A stretch of 64,000 nt of DNA from Wyeomyia smithii (GCF_029784165.1 NC_073696.1:99068065-99132064), one strand, 5' to 3'. Counted from the stretch's first letter, positions 22,961 to 36,439 are shown. Program-made: numbers and translations. Notes: generated by a model from the sequence alone, not told the origin.

Positions 22961-23749
22961 ATGAATAAAGTGAAAATGGAATACACCAAGCCCAAATGCT
23001 GTAAACCCTTTCCTGGTCATCGGTGTTCATCAAGCTTCCCAAATTAAACGAAAACGTTATCGCAAAATTAAAAATATTGAACAGTCAAGCTCATTTTAAT
23101 ACGTCTTTATCAATTTGTGATTCGTGAAGTTATTGGAATAAAAGTCAAGCCACCATTCATCCCTTCGTTGTTTACTATTCAGAATCTGGAACACTTAAGA
23201 ATATCAGGTTCATCATAATATCGGAAGTACTCCATCATGATACTGTTGCGGTTCAGGTGTTCATTGCCAAATTAATGAGTTTTTTGAAAACAACAATAGA
23301 GTTGAAAAAAGCAATATTAATGTCTGATGGAGCTGCCTCACAATATAAAAATAGAAAAAACTTTGCAAGTTCAAAACAAAATATAACGTCGATGCAGAGT
23401 GGCATTTTTTTGCGACTTCTCATGTTAAAGGCCCATGCGATGCAATTGGTGGCATATTAAAACGAATGGCAGGAAATGCAAGTTTAGCTAAAGAACATGA
23501 TCATCCCATTACAAGCGCAAAAGAATTGTATGATTGAAATAAAAATTCATCAAAAATGTCATTTAGTTGGGTATCATATGAAGAATATGAACAAGGAGTA
23601 ACAGAATGGAGCAATATTCTCAAAAAATCTATAATGATAGCTGCCACACAAAAGTATTACTCTTTTGTTTCGATTTCAGAAAATAAGATACAAACGAAGC
23701 TGTTTTCAAAAGATGACGAATCATTTACTTATGATGTATATGAAATATA
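22961..23749 (+). pseudogene. Decayed transposase-like gene inside the long-TIR element
   Basis: Starts with MNKVKMEYTKPKCCKPF and a Cys/His-rich segment, stops at 23044-23046, and resumes with VVYYSESGTLK. It then shows KAILMSDGAASQYKNRKNF (near 23310-23370) and, one frame over, NVDAEWHFFATSHVKGPCDA followed by IGGILKRMAG (near 23390-23480), ending with SWVSYEEYEQG. The SDGA...QYKNR and TSH-KGPCD-IGG-KR pair is a pattern I associate with uncharacterised transposon proteins of invertebrates. The conserved Asp residues are compatible with an RNase-H-fold DDE nuclease. At least two stops and one frameshift kill it. Assignment to a named superfamily would be a guess. Confidence 0.55.
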
Positions 23750-24179
23750 AGGTGAAACTAGTTCTGTAAAGTACCTATGTCATGAAAAAATATGTTCTTA
23801 AGATAATAAAACTTGAAATTAAATATTTGATTCTTATATATATTTATATCACTTAGAACATTGAACTCTTTTCTTGAGAACCGTTCGTCCAATCGTTTTG
23901 TTGTCAAAGAATGAATTGTATATTTTTGATTAAGCATTCCAATGAACGTATGGTTTTTGCTGGAGAACCATGGACAAAATAAGAAAAACGTGTATTTTCC
24001 CAAATAATTATAATTTTTCGAGCTTAAATTAGAAATAACTCGAAAACCAATGCATTTAGAATGTTAACTAACAAGAGCTTTTTGATTTAAAATGACTCTC
24101 TGCATCTTTTAAAATCATCAGAATACAAATATTTTGAAAAATGTTTAAATTTGAATTTTCATAAAAAAATTAATCTACA

Positions 24180-24803
24180 TTTTTTTTTTTGTGTGGACCC
24201 CACTGCGACCAGTAGTTGTTTGATCTATTGTGACATTGTCCGGACGTTTTTGCTGTTTGCACATTTCTGTTTTTTTTTACCATTTTGCAGTGCTACTTAT
24301 TGAGAAGTAACCTGGTCCGTATTATAGTGCTTTTTGTCTTCTCCTTCAGACTTAGTAACCTACTACCTTCCTTATTGACCTTATCATATCCTCCTGCAGG
24401 CTATCACTCTAAAAGCATATAACGTGCTGTAGTCTATGATATTATTGAAGCTTTAGATCAGTGGTTATTAAGTCTGGAGGGAAGTTATAGTACTTTTTTT
24501 TTGTCTTCTCATTCAGATTTAGTAACCAACTTTCTTCCTTATCGATTCTATCATATCCTCCTGCAAGCTATCACTCTAAAAGCATATAACGTGCTATAGT
24601 CTATGATATTATCGAAGCTTTAGACGAGAGGTTATTAAATCTGGAGAGAATATTTTGTGTGGAAGAGCCTGAGAATAAACCCATACTTAAAGTCCTTTTT
24701 GCGAACGAATGGTTTGGTTCTACTAAGTATCGAATCTATCACCATTCGCTTGTCAAAGCGGACTCTGTAACCTTGCGGCTACGAAGCTCGACGGAGTCTA
24801 CCA
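24180..24803 (-). mobile_element. tRNA-derived SINE (family B) inserted in the right arm
   Basis: Interrupts the arm exactly between ATTAATCTAC and TCTACCATAAAA, leaving a TCTAC duplication. Minus strand: the 5' head has TTCGTAGCCGCAAGGTTACA (A-box-like) and GATTCGATACTTAGTAGA (B-box-like); the 3' end is a poly(A) (T-run on plus at about 24181-24192). Two tandem copies of a body unit of about 165 bp (24320-24483 and 24484-24650) make it longer than its relative at 46552. Confidence 0.75.
24320..24650. repeat. Tandem duplication inside the SINE
   Basis: Two units of about 165 bp share TCATATCCTCCTGC, TATCACTCTAAAAGCATATA and ACGTGCTRTAGTCTATGATA, with scattered differences. Duplication predates or accompanied insertion. 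Confidence 0.75.
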
Positions 24804-27553
24804 TAAAAAAATTATTTTTCATTTCTCCATCCTGGACTTTTTTTTAAAAGTTGCGTATTAACGTCAAGTTTCTTTGAAAAAAAATAATAAAAAAATTCAA
24901 CTCTTTTTTCTTAATTGAAATTTAATATTTATTTTTAATTTTTTTTGGTCAAAAAAATTTTTTTTTGTACAGTGTATATTTTTTTATGGTGCATTTTTAA
25001 TTCCCTACAACTCATTCTCAGACAGTTTTTCTATACAACCAACGGTTTCTGGGCTACAATGCTTCGAATAAAACCTATGCCAAAAGGCATACGCCCTTTT
25101 AGAATGTGACTCATGGGTGTAAAAAATCTATGCACCTGTGAAAAATGCTCAGTTTGCTGAGCCAAATGCGTGTGCAAAGTTTTATTCAAATCAAAAATGG
25201 TCGATTAAATTTTCACGTATTTCCAGGCGATTTGAAATGATTGAAATGAAATGAAAGAGAAAAACGACAGATAAAAAAAAATAAGAGATAAGACGGAAAA
25301 TATCACAGTAAAGTAAAATAAAAGCAGATTGATATAGTAAGAGGAAAGTGAAATAAAAGAAGCTCCGAGAAAAAGAAATTAATACAAGAGAAACATTGAT
25401 ACTGGGGATAGAGATCCAGATGGAAGAACAAGCAAAGAGAGAGTAAGTAATAAAAAGTGACAAAAAAGAGGAGCTCTCTGAAGAAAAAGTGAAAATAGAA
25501 AGAAAACCAAAAAGAGTCAGAAACGATTGAATTAAAAATGTAATCATGAAAGCAAGGTGGAATAGAGAGATAAAAAAAAAGAACGCCCAAAACAGTTAGA
25601 ACGAAAAAAAAAACAAATAATTAAAAGAGGCAAATCATCGGTAGAAAAAAACGTAAAAAAAACGAGAGGTTACGAGAAAACAAAAGGAAAAGAATTAATG
25701 AAAAGGGAGACAGAAAAAAAGCATAGCTAGAGATAAATATGCAGAAGAAAAATTAACAAAAAAAGAAAAATAAATAGGGGAAGGATCAGGAAGAGAAAAT
25801 ATATGAAATTGAAAAAAAATAGAAGCAAAAAACAATGAAAAATGAAAGTATGCTAACAAGAAATAAAAAAAATACTAGGGAAGAAGGGATGTGGTGAAGG
25901 CAATTAAGAAAAACACAGAGAACAAAACAGAGAAACATACTAAAAAGTAAAGAAAACAAGGTAAGAATTAGAAAAAAATAAAAAAAGTCAACAGTAAAGA
26001 AAAATTAGATGTAATGAAAGAGAAAAAAAAACTCTAAGAGAAAAAAATACAAAAAAGAGAAAAAATATGCAAACTGAAGAGATAGGAAATATTAATATAG
26101 TGATACGAAAAAAAACAATGAAATGAAACGATCAACAAAGAAGAATAAGAAAATATTAAGATGGAAGACAAAAAACTTCGAAGTGAAATAAAAGAAAAGA
26201 AATTAAAACAATAGATAGACACAAAGACGCAGAAAAATGCAGTACCCAGAAAATGAAAATCTGAAATGCGAGTAAAAAGAAATTGTAGCGTGAAAAAAAC
26301 GAAATTTAAATAATGAAAATAGAGGCAGAAGAAAGAAAAGCGTAGCAAGAGATGAATATGAGGAGGATGAATAGAGAAAAAAATTAAATAGAGGAAGAAT
26401 TGGAAAAGAAAGAAATTTAAAAATGTGACAATATTGAGAAATTAAACATTGGAAAATAAAAGTATGGCTATAAGAAATAAAGAAAAAAGATACGAGGGAA
26501 GAAAGAGTTAGTGAAGGCAATTAACAGAGACACAGAGAACAAAAAAGATAAGAGGAACAAAGGGAAAGAAACCATAAAAATTTAATGTTGTGATCAACAG
26601 AAAAAAGAAAAACGAAATTCACAAAAAAATCAAGGAAACAAGGTAAGGATAAGACAAGAGCGAAAAGAAGAAACGGAGAAAAATATAGAAGTTATGAAAA
26701 AGGAAACAAACTGTAAGATAGAAACAAACAATATAGAGAAAAAACCATGAAAACTGGAGAGATGAGGAAAATTAATGAAGTCAAACAAAAAAAAATTGAA
26801 AAAACGAACTGCAAAGAAAAATTAGAAAACATCAAGGGAGAAGACGAAAAACTTCAAAGTAAAGTAAAATAAAAGAACAGAAATGAAAAATGAAGGTCTT
26901 AGGAAAGAAAGAATTTATGAAAGAAAAGAGATAACAATTGGGAAGCAGCATATTAGCAAGCAAAAAAAAAATGAAAACGGAGAAGAAAATTGGGAGAAAA
27001 TGAGCGGTAACAATATAACAAATAAGAAAGAAATAATGAAAAGAAAGGCAGGATAAGAGAGAGTAGTAAGAGATCTAGAAGAATAAACCAGAGAGAGATT
27101 AAATTATCAAAGGAAGAATTAAGAGAGAAATAGAAAATGAGGATGTGATAAAATAGAAAACATGAACAACGAAAAACGGAAAAAATGGGAAGTATGGTAA
27201 CAAAAAAGATATAAAAATGATATAGTATAAAAGGTAAGTAAAGAGATGATGAAGGCAATGAAAAGAGCATGAAAAAGGTAAGATAAATAAATAAATAGAA
27301 AAACAGAATGAGAAAAAAGATGATCAAAATGAAAAAGCAAAAAACGAGGAAACAAGAAAGGAATGAAATAAAATAATTCATAGAGAGAAACACGGAGAAA
27401 AACCATGAAAACTAGAAGGAGAAAAATTTAAAAGAAAATAAACGAGGTGAAAAAAATTATACAAACGACGGATAAAGAAGAATAAGATAGTTATCAGAAA
27501 AAGGACGAAAACCTTTAGAGTGAAGTAAAATGATAGACGAAAAACGACAACTA

Positions 27554-27657
27554 GGGTATCGAACGTCTTCATCAGTGGTTTTCTTCGGCAGTTTTTCTGC
27601 AGCAATCTTATGCAAAAGGGGGCCGAAGAAAACCACTGACGAAGACGTTCAATACCC
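27554..27657. mobile_element. 104-bp palindromic MITE with TA duplication
   Basis: GGGTATCGAACGTCTTCATC at the left is mirrored by the right arm (about 35 bp, two mismatches), loop of roughly 30 bp containing CTGCAGCAATC. TA at 27552-27553 and 27658-27659. Stands out from the purine tract by its mixed base composition. Confidence 0.8.
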
Positions 27658-28289
27658 TATATGAAACAAAGCCGCAGAAAAATAAAGTTCTCAAAAGATA
27701 AAAAAGTTGAATGTGAGAAATAAGTAATAAAAATATATACATTGAAACTAGGAATAAAAAGCTATAATGAAAATTAAACATGGAAGGAAGTAAGTCGAAA
27801 AAGGTAAAAAAGAGGAGGCAGAGTAAAGAGAGAGTAAATATAGGAAGAAAAGAAAGAAGAGCCAAAATTTGAAAGAGAAGGAAAAATTAAGACCCTACTA
27901 GAAGAAGCAAAAAGAGCGATAAAAAAGGGCGAACTAGCCAAAAAAAAAAGAAAATGGTGAAAAAAACGTTTGAGAAAATTGGATGTAACGATAGAACATA
28001 AAAGATAAATTATGAAAGGAGAGGCAGGAGAAGAAAGTTGCAAGAATTCAATACGATAAAGAAAAATAAACAGAGTAAGAATTAAGAGAGAAAATATAAG
28101 AATAGAGAAAACAAACAATGAAAAGTGGAAGTATGGTGATATGAAAGCAAGTGAAGATATGGTAGAAGAGAAAAGAAGAGGTGTCATGAACTCAAAGAGC
28201 AGAGCAGCAAAAATGAAGACGATAAAAGCAAAAAAAACACAAAAAAGAAAAAGTAGAAGTGACAAACAAGTAAATAAACTCTAGAAAAG

Positions 28290-28502
<213 letters not shown>

Positions 28503-31170
28503 ATACAGACGAAAAAATGAAAACTGGAAAATCGGAGATTGGAAAAATGGATTGAGCGAAACAAAAAAGGGCAAAAGACGAAAGGAAACGATCGAAGAAG
28601 AAGAAAATAGAAACAGAACGTTGAAAGCAAGGTGAAATAAAAAGATAAAGATGGAAAAACAAAACGACTTAAGAAACTTAGTTGAAAAGTGCAAACTAGC
28701 AGAACAAAAAATTTGAAAAGGAAAATTTTAAGAAAACATAGGAAAAATTGGAAGGTAACGATAACACTAAAGAAAAAATTATGGAAAGAGAGGCAGAAAA
28801 AAGAGGAGCAAGAGATAAACATAAAGAAGTAGAATGAACATAAAAAGCTCACATAACCAGAGGAAGAATTCAGAAAGAGAAAAAAATTAGAGTGTAATGA
28901 AATAAACAACAAAAAATGGAAGTGTGATAGCAAGAAAGAAAAAAAAATAGTTAAAAAAGGAAAGGAGAGAGGTAATAAAAGCATTTGAGAAAGACGCATA
29001 TTAGAAAAGAGAGAATAAAAATAAAGGAATAGAAAAACAGAAAGCGATTAAAATGAACAACGAACAGAAAGCGATTAAAAACCAACCAAAAGCCAAAACA
29101 GAAGCAAATAAATGAAATAGGAAGTTATAGATTAACTTAAAATACTAAGAAATATAAAATACTAAATATGTAATAGAAAAAAAAATTAAAACTGAAAAAG
29201 GGGAAAATAAAAAAAGAAATAAATAAGTGAAAAAATAAGAAGAACGATATATTAGCAAGGATAAGAAAAATTTGAGACGGAGAAGACGGAACACATTATG
29301 TAAGAAATGAAGAAGGAGAAAATGAAAAGAGAAATGAAGTAAAAAATAACATAGCCTAAGAAAAACGAAGCAGTTAGAAGGAAAATATTATGGTGCGAGG
29401 AAAAAGAAATTGAATCTACGGATAGAAAGTAGGAGTAAAAAAGCAAAAAAAAAGAAAAAAGTAATGAAGAAAAAAAGAGAAGGCAGAGAGAGTATGAAGA
29501 AAAAGTAAATATAGGAAGAAATGGAAAAAGATAAGAAAGATTTGAAAAAGGAAAAAAGAGATTAAAATATAGCAGCAAGGCGAAATAAATAGATAAAGAA
29601 TAAAGATAAAAGAGCACCTAATGAAGAAAAAATCCAAAAAAAAAGATAATAATTAAAAAGAACATACTAGCAGGAAAAAAGATAAACGGGCAAGACAAGA
29701 TGGTTGATATTGAAAGGTAACGAGAAAACAAAAGGAAAAGTAATAATAAAAAAGGGAGAAAAAAAAAGAACAGCAAGATATCTATATAGTGATGACGAAA
29801 AGAAATGAACAAAAAATAAAAAAAAATAAAGGGAGAATTAGGAAAGAAATCGAAGTAAGATAACAAGAAAGAGAGAAAAAAGATATGGTAGAAGAAGGAA
29901 GAAAAAAGGTAGTTAAAGCAATTAAGGGAGATACAGAGAACAAAGAAGAGAAGAGAAAAAAAAATCAAAAAAGAATGAAATGATTTATAGAAAAAAATGG
30001 AGAATACGATTAAAAGAAAACATAAACAAAATAAAATTAAAACTTGTTAGTAAAGTGATTAAAAAATTAATGAAGGCAAACAAAAAAATAAAGAGAAAAC
30101 CGACCGGTAAAGAATAACAAGAAAATGTTGAGTGAAAAAATAAGGATTTTAGAGAAAAGTAAAATTTGAAAAAATCAATGAAAAAATAAACAGCAACATA
30201 GGCCAAGAAAAATGAAGCACCAAAAAAATAAAAATCTCCTATGCGAGAAGCACAAATTATATTGAAGAAACATGAAACTAGGGATAAAAAGAAGAAAAAA
30301 AGGAGAAGAAGATGAGGTAATGGAGAAAAAGGACAAAAAAAGGTAAAGAAAGAACGCAAAAAGCGTGAACATAGGGAGAAAAGAGAGAGGAGTAAGCAAG
30401 AATTGAAAAGGACGAAGAGTGAAAAAACATAATAGTATGGTAAAATAAAGAGATAAAGAAGAAAGAAAAAAAAACGCTTAGTAAAGAAAGAAAAAGAAAA
30501 AAAAGTAATAAAAAGAGAGTGCTAGCAGAAAAAAAAATCGAAAAATGTAGAAGTAAAAATGAGAGAAAATGTGATGTAACGAGAAAACTAAGGAGAAAGA
30601 TATAATGAAAAGAGAGGCAGAATAAGAGAGAGTAGCAACAATAAATAAGAAGAAGAAAAATAAACAAAAAAGTAGAAATTAACGGAGAAAAAATGAAGAA
30701 AAAGAGAAAGAAAGAGCGAAAGTAGAAATATTAAGAGAGGGAGGGAGAGAGGTAATTAAGGCCAATAAGAGAGACCCAATGAATAACATAAGAAAAGAGA
30801 AATAAAGAAAAAGAAAAACAGGAAGGGAAAGAGAATAATATGATCACCAGAGAGCAAAAAAATGAGAAACTCACCATGAAACAGAAACGGAATGATTAAA
30901 AGAGATAAGAGTAAGAGAAACTATCAAATTATAAAATGAGATATGGAATAGAGATAGTTGTGGAAAAGATAGATAGTAGGAAGTGGTTATATATAAAAAT
31001 AATCGTACGATAAAGAGAAGGATCTATAAGAAAACAGGAGGAATAAGAAATCAAGAAAAGAGAATATGAAGAAAAAGAGACGCAAAATGCAGTGAGCGTA
31101 AAAATAAAAAAAATAAAAAGAATAACGGGAAGATGGAAATTTAGAATTAGAGGAAGAATGATTAGTATTT

Positions 31171-34160
31171 GACTTTAGTTTCTCTGAATTTACTTGTGAA
31201 ATACTGAATACTCTTATCAAACGTATTCTTTATTAAAATAACACAAATGAAACAAACGGCGCAGAGTCATCATGTTGCTGTTAGTTCTGGTTTCCTAAAT
31301 TCACTGTATGGAGAATTGATTAATGTACATTGCACGATGCCAAAAACAAGAAACTCAACAACGTACTTACTTTATTCCGTATTTAATATTCAGGCATAAT
31401 TGTTTTCACACATACCTGTAAGACAAAAAAAGTGAGAATTAATTACATAAATTTATTCGTGTTTTCATATCTACTTAATTTAAAATTAGTTTAAATAAGT
31501 TCCAATTATTATTTTTTTGTAAATGGTTTAGAACGTTATCAGAAAAAAACAGCATGATGTTTATCAAACCCAGTGTAATAACATGCTATGCTATCTGTTA
31601 GAACGTAGGCTAGCGTAGCGTTGGCGTGACTTGCAACGCTAAGCCCGTAATATACAACTGCAACTAAGGTGTGAAAACACAGTGACACTCGAATGACTGC
31701 CAGAGTGACACATTGCCGCGATTCCACTCGATCATGGGATAAGAAAAAACGGCCACCCACGAACAATAGCGAGGCAGTACCTCACTAAGTGTCAATCAAT
31801 AAGAGGAGAGAAAAAATAAACCGACAAATTGGTAAAAAGAGGCAGACCAGAGAGATGGAGCTCCATATTTTTCCCAGCACTGTTGAGCACGCTTTCCATT
31901 TGAATAATCATTATTAATCGGAACGATAAACGAAGTGAAGCACTATAATTTATTTACTGCCTCTGTTGGCCAACCAAATGGGTGTATTGAAGGAAGAGGT
32001 TCGGCACTATAAAACACAGTTTGGACGCGCGCACGCACCAAGCAAACGCCAGATGCTGTTTTGTGTGTGAAGATTCGCGGGATGCAAGTCGGTTATTGAT
32101 AGATTCGTTACTATTCACTGGTTATGAAAATTTATTGGTCGAACTGAATGACCACCCGGCGTTTAATAAATAATTTAATTATGACAAAAATATGATTCAA
32201 CATTACAAAATTTATTTGCTTAACCAGTGATCATGACTAAGCTGATGAGGTTGTTATTCCACACAAACACAAAATTTTCCGTGCATTACTGTGTGCACGT
32301 TAAGTGAGGCTTCTGAATGAAGCTGCTATTTGACCCGGTAGGTTAATTTAATTGAAAACTTCGTTATCTTTCTCTGCTAACAGACGAATCGCGCTAAAAA
32401 TATCCCGTTAATCAATCGTTGTGTCACAATATTTGGGTCAGAGGATCGATACTGTTATAGCCGTTTCAAAAAAATTAAGCAACAACACAATCGTTGCACC
32501 AGTCCACAAACAACGCGCAAAATATAACCTAGTCATGAAATAGCCGTTAGCAATCAACTCAAGTAGAGCGACAACAAACCACCGCCGCGCTGCCACACCG
32601 CATCGCTTCCACAGCAGAGACCTAATGAACCCAGAGGATTAACCCTCTCTCTCTCACTCGAAATATTATAAGCTTAAGCTTCGCCCCCGAAAGAATGTCA
32701 TGAATGGTAGAATAAATATTTAAATTTTCTCGCGCAATAATCAAGCACGGCTTGGTGCGGCACGACTTCTTGGTGACTCATAAGGCGCAATGATCTTTTC
32801 GGTTTCGGCACACTCGCCAAAACCGGTGGGGGCGGTTGTTCAACCGTATGATTATGCTTCATGATCCTAGTGCCACCGGGGCAGCAGCAGCGGACAGAAC
32901 TACAAAGCGCGGCCGCTTCGGAGGGGCCCATATTGATTAATGCGGTTGATCTAATTGGAATGATCGGAGATTAATTTAAATTGGCAGCAAAATCTGTTCG
33001 AAATTTTACAGCGTAGAATGCACCACGAATGTCACCTTCGACAGCCCGTTCGGTCTAAGCTTGATGGTCCAACAACGTCAAATTGTCATCGCCTGACGCA
33101 TGCCGCATTGCTTAAGACACACAACAAGGGGACAGAGCGGACCGATCTGCCCCGAGGCAGGTAATTTGGTTTAACCACAGCCGACTGTACACGAGCAGTT
33201 CCCCTGCGGATGTTTATGATTTTAATCTGCGGCTCTTTTTTCATTAATGGTGAGTTCTGACGCTCGGAATAGGTTTGGTCGCTCCCAGAGATGCAGTCTA
33301 GTTGGGATGTAACATTTTTTGATTGAAAATAGTGCTAACTTTTCTACTTTCGATGACGACTGGCTAAATTTCTGGATGAATTTAAGATGACTAGAAACGC
33401 GCTGCCGAAAGAGGTGACAATCGACTTCTCTTGATAACGCGTTGTCTGCAACACAAACCTCGAAAAAAAAATTGAGCATAACTAATGAAATGGGTTGACT
33501 TTATGTTAGCCGATTTGACCCTATATGGTATATGGTTTGCGGCAAGCTACCTTCGGTCGGCCTTCTTTACGATAGGTTACGTTGTGTTCTGCACTAGTAT
33601 GACATTAAGTTTGTTTTATTTATCAATAGAGAGGCAGGTGATTTGAAGACGGATTATATAACAGATTGATTATTAAATCAATTTATGGATTTGTTGATAA
33701 ATTGCAGCCTGTTTCTTTGGTTGATTCAAAAACAAATCCTGTTCTAGATTGTATCTACACTTTGATATAAAATGTACAAAGAATCCTAATTCGCAAAATT
33801 TTGTGTGTCCGCAAATTTATATTGTAAACTAGTTTGATTTGGACTAATATTTTGGCAAAAAAGTTACCATCAGAATTATTTTCTTATGAGTTTTAGTTAG
33901 TACCAAACTTTAATAATACATGTCAAAATTTGACACGATTGCTTTAGCATTTCGAGTGAAGCAACTTTCGTTATTTTTGAAACAATGGAATAACCTTAAC
34001 TCTGTTCGCCGGTAAACATGACTATTCGATGAAAAAATAATACAAAATAATTCGTAATATGAAAATAATTAAAATAATTTGTAAAATGAAAGCCATTAAT
34101 AACAACGTGTTAATGATTTGAAGTAATGCAAAAAAACTTCCCTCTCTTTTAAGTCGGTAG
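31171..34160. other. Unassigned sequence, partly GC-rich
   Basis: No coding exon recognised. TATAAAA at 32008-32014, followed by GC-rich sequence, could be a core promoter, but I find no matching initiator at the right distance. 32570-33210 is GC-rich with clustered CA/CG-containing words, like regulatory or UTR sequence. Open frames at 32698-32931 and 33222-33479 (minus) lack domains. Confidence 0.4.
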
Positions 34161-34217
34161 GAGTGTCAAGCCATTATAGAAACGTTTTTGCCTTTCTCCT
34201 AGAAATGTGTGTGTGTA

Positions 34218-34282
<65 letters not shown>

Positions 34283-35335
34283 GTGTGTATTTTTTTTCTC
34301 ACTCACTTTTCTCAGAGATGACTGGACCGATTTCCGCGAAATTAATTGCAAATGAAAGGTGTAGTTACCCCATAGGTTGCTATTGAATTTCATTGTAATC
34401 GGATTTTTGGTTTAGAGGTTATGTATCAAAATGTAAAAATCACGAAACATCAATATGTCAGAAACTACACAACCGATTCTAACAAAACTGATGTCAAATG
34501 AACGCGCTATCTTCAGAACTCTTAACTTATAAATTTCATAAAGATTAAACATATGGTTCAAAAGTTGTGTAAATAAATGTTTTCCAGAGGCTATTGAATT
34601 TCATTGTAGTCGGATTGTAACTTTGTCGGTTATTTATAATAATGTCAAATCACGCTATAAAAGCAAAGCAATATACCAAATACTGCTTAAACTCACTTAC
34701 TTGTCTCAGAAATGGCTAGACCGGTTTTCACGGAATTAGTTGCAAATGAAAGGTCTAGTGGCCTCATAACACCCTATTGAACTTCATTGTAATCGGATTT
34801 TTAGTTTAGGCACCGTGTATCAAAATGTGAAAATCACGAATTTTCATTATCTCAGAAACTAAACAACCAATTTAAACAAAACTGGTGCCAAATGAAAAAA
34901 AATGTCTTGAAAATCCTTTACTAATGATCAAACATATGGTTCAAAATTTTGTATAAAAAATATGTATAAAAGAAGGAAATCACGTTTTAAAAAGAAACAT
35001 ATTTCAAAGACTGCTTAAGCTCATTCATTTTTTCTGAATGGTTGGACCGATTTTCACTAAATTAGTCTCAAAAAAAAGAGCTAGTTGCGCAACACAATCC
35101 TATTTGATTACACTGTTATCGGACTTTAACTTTGTCCGTTATGTATCAAATTGTGAAAATCACAAAACTTAATTAGGTACCACAGAAACTACACAACCGA
35201 TCTGAACAAAGTTGGATTCAATAGGCCAAAAAAACTTGTCTCTAAAACCATCATAATGTTTAAGCATGTGGTTTAAATGTTATGGAAAGAAAAGTAGCTC
35301 GAAGGCTGTTTAAAACTATTGCAACGATCAAAATA
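34160..35335. repeat. Interspersed mosquito-type repeat with three tandem units
   Basis: After the TG run, a motif (CTCACTCAC...TCTCAGAGATG then CTGGACCGATTT) recurs at about 34299, 34691 and 35020. Each is followed by GCAAATGAAAGG and ATTGAATTTCATTGTAATCG blocks. Units are about 392 and 329 bp and diverged. I recognise the CTGGACCGATTTCC...AATGAAAGG signature as a very common culicine genomic repeat; its class is not established from sequence alone. Confidence 0.7.
34206..34289. repeat. (TG)n microsatellite
   Basis: TG repeat with a few TA and CG interruptions, embedded at the left of the repeat at 34160-35335. Confidence 0.95.
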
Positions 35336-35404
35336 TGAGGCCTCAACTTTTTTCAAATTTGATGTTGTACTATAACCAGATTAGGCAGAATTTGGCCATT
35401 TTAG

Positions 35405-35475
35405 GAAGTATTCCGGCAACCAGTGAAGTAGTCAGAGAGACTGCGGGTTCAAGTCCCGTCTGGATGCGGTATGTT
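35405..35475 (+). mobile_element. Degraded tRNA-like SINE head
   Basis: GCGGGTTCAAGTCCCGT forms a 5-bp T-arm with a canonical B-box (GGTTCAAGTCC). Upstream AACCAGTGAAGTAGTCAGAG is a poor A-box. No cloverleaf can be closed, so not an intact tRNA gene. Confidence 0.4.
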
Positions 35476-36439
35476 TTTCCAAATCTGTATCATATTTTCA
35501 ATTCGCTTATTTTTCGCTTCTCTGGCTGCACACACTGTCTGCCTTTAATGAACTTGAATATTAACGGGTAAAAGCCGTTGTTAAAGATAGAAATTATTTC
35601 GAAAAAATGTAAGCCTACGGAGCACCTTCCGTTGTTGTGTTTCACTAGCAGGCATGACTCAGACTGGCTTTGGTCTCGATCACACAAGTCTATAAGAGTT
35701 ATCAGCGTCAGCTGACTGTTTGTGATGAGACATTCCTTTCAGCCGCGTAAACAACGCCTGTGTGTGTTAGGCGTGAGCAATAGAATAAGTCGGCAGTGGA
35801 TTTTTCGCGTGATGTATTCGAAACATATTTATTCCATGGTATTTGCATGTGTGAGTGTTAATGTATGCTCATATGTGTGTGAATGTTAGGTTTTGAATGT
35901 CCTTTATAGTTGTGCTGTTTGATACCAGAAATTCGCTATTTAAAGTGGAAAATAAATCCAGCAGAAATTTTCAAGGTGTATTTTTTTTTAATTGGAGTGT
36001 TGTGTAATCCCATTTGAACAATTAATAAGTTCGAATGAGAAAAGCTGCGTCTCACCACTTTTTTTCCAAATTTGGTTCCATATGCTTGATTAGTTCTTGA
36101 GTTATGTATAAAGTTGTGTTTCATTTGTATGGAAGCCCTCGGTTTCAGAAGAGTTGTCGAACCTCCATAAAAACATTTCTTACTCCAAAAATTCTCCAAA
36201 TGTCAATTTCGTTTGTATTTGCTGGATTAGCTCTCGAGTAATGCAAAAATTAGTATTTCATTTGTATGGGGAGGTTCCTGAGGAGGGGAAGAACGGGCGT
36301 GAAAATGTTTCTCGTCGAAATTTTTTATTGTTTTTTATAGTTTTTGTGAGTTATAAATCTTGTATTCGGAAAAAGGATGTGTCTACGTTTATTGGATTTG
36401 ATTTCGTGCTTCATTGAAACTGCACCTTTTCTGCAACGC
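35476..36439. other. Unassigned sequence
   Basis: No recognisable gene. Overlapping small frames at 35936-36199 (-) and 36154-36417 (+) lack domains; wording such as TTTCATTTGTATGGAAGCCC and TTTCATTTGTATGGGGAGG (near 36119 and 36257) shows an internal direct duplication about 138 bp apart. Confidence 0.4.

Larger units (their letters stand above)
22039..25205. mobile_element. Long-TIR DNA transposon (about 695-bp arms)
   Basis: ATCGACCATTTTTGATTTGA at 22039 is mirrored at 25205. Pairing of the arms continues to 22734 on the left and 23889 on the right (CTTTGACAACAAAACGATTG), giving arms of 696 bp and about 693 bp once the SINE at 24180-24803 is removed. The core (22735-23888) carries a decayed transposase-like frame. 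Target duplication not clear. Superfamily not assigned. Confidence 0.8.

Noticed and set aside
32008..32014. Core promoter with TATAAAA
   Set aside because: No initiator at the expected distance and no downstream coding sequence; mentioned only in the regional description.
35430..35465. tRNA gene
   Set aside because: Only the T-arm and B-box are convincing; no acceptor stem can be closed, so it is treated as a degraded SINE head.
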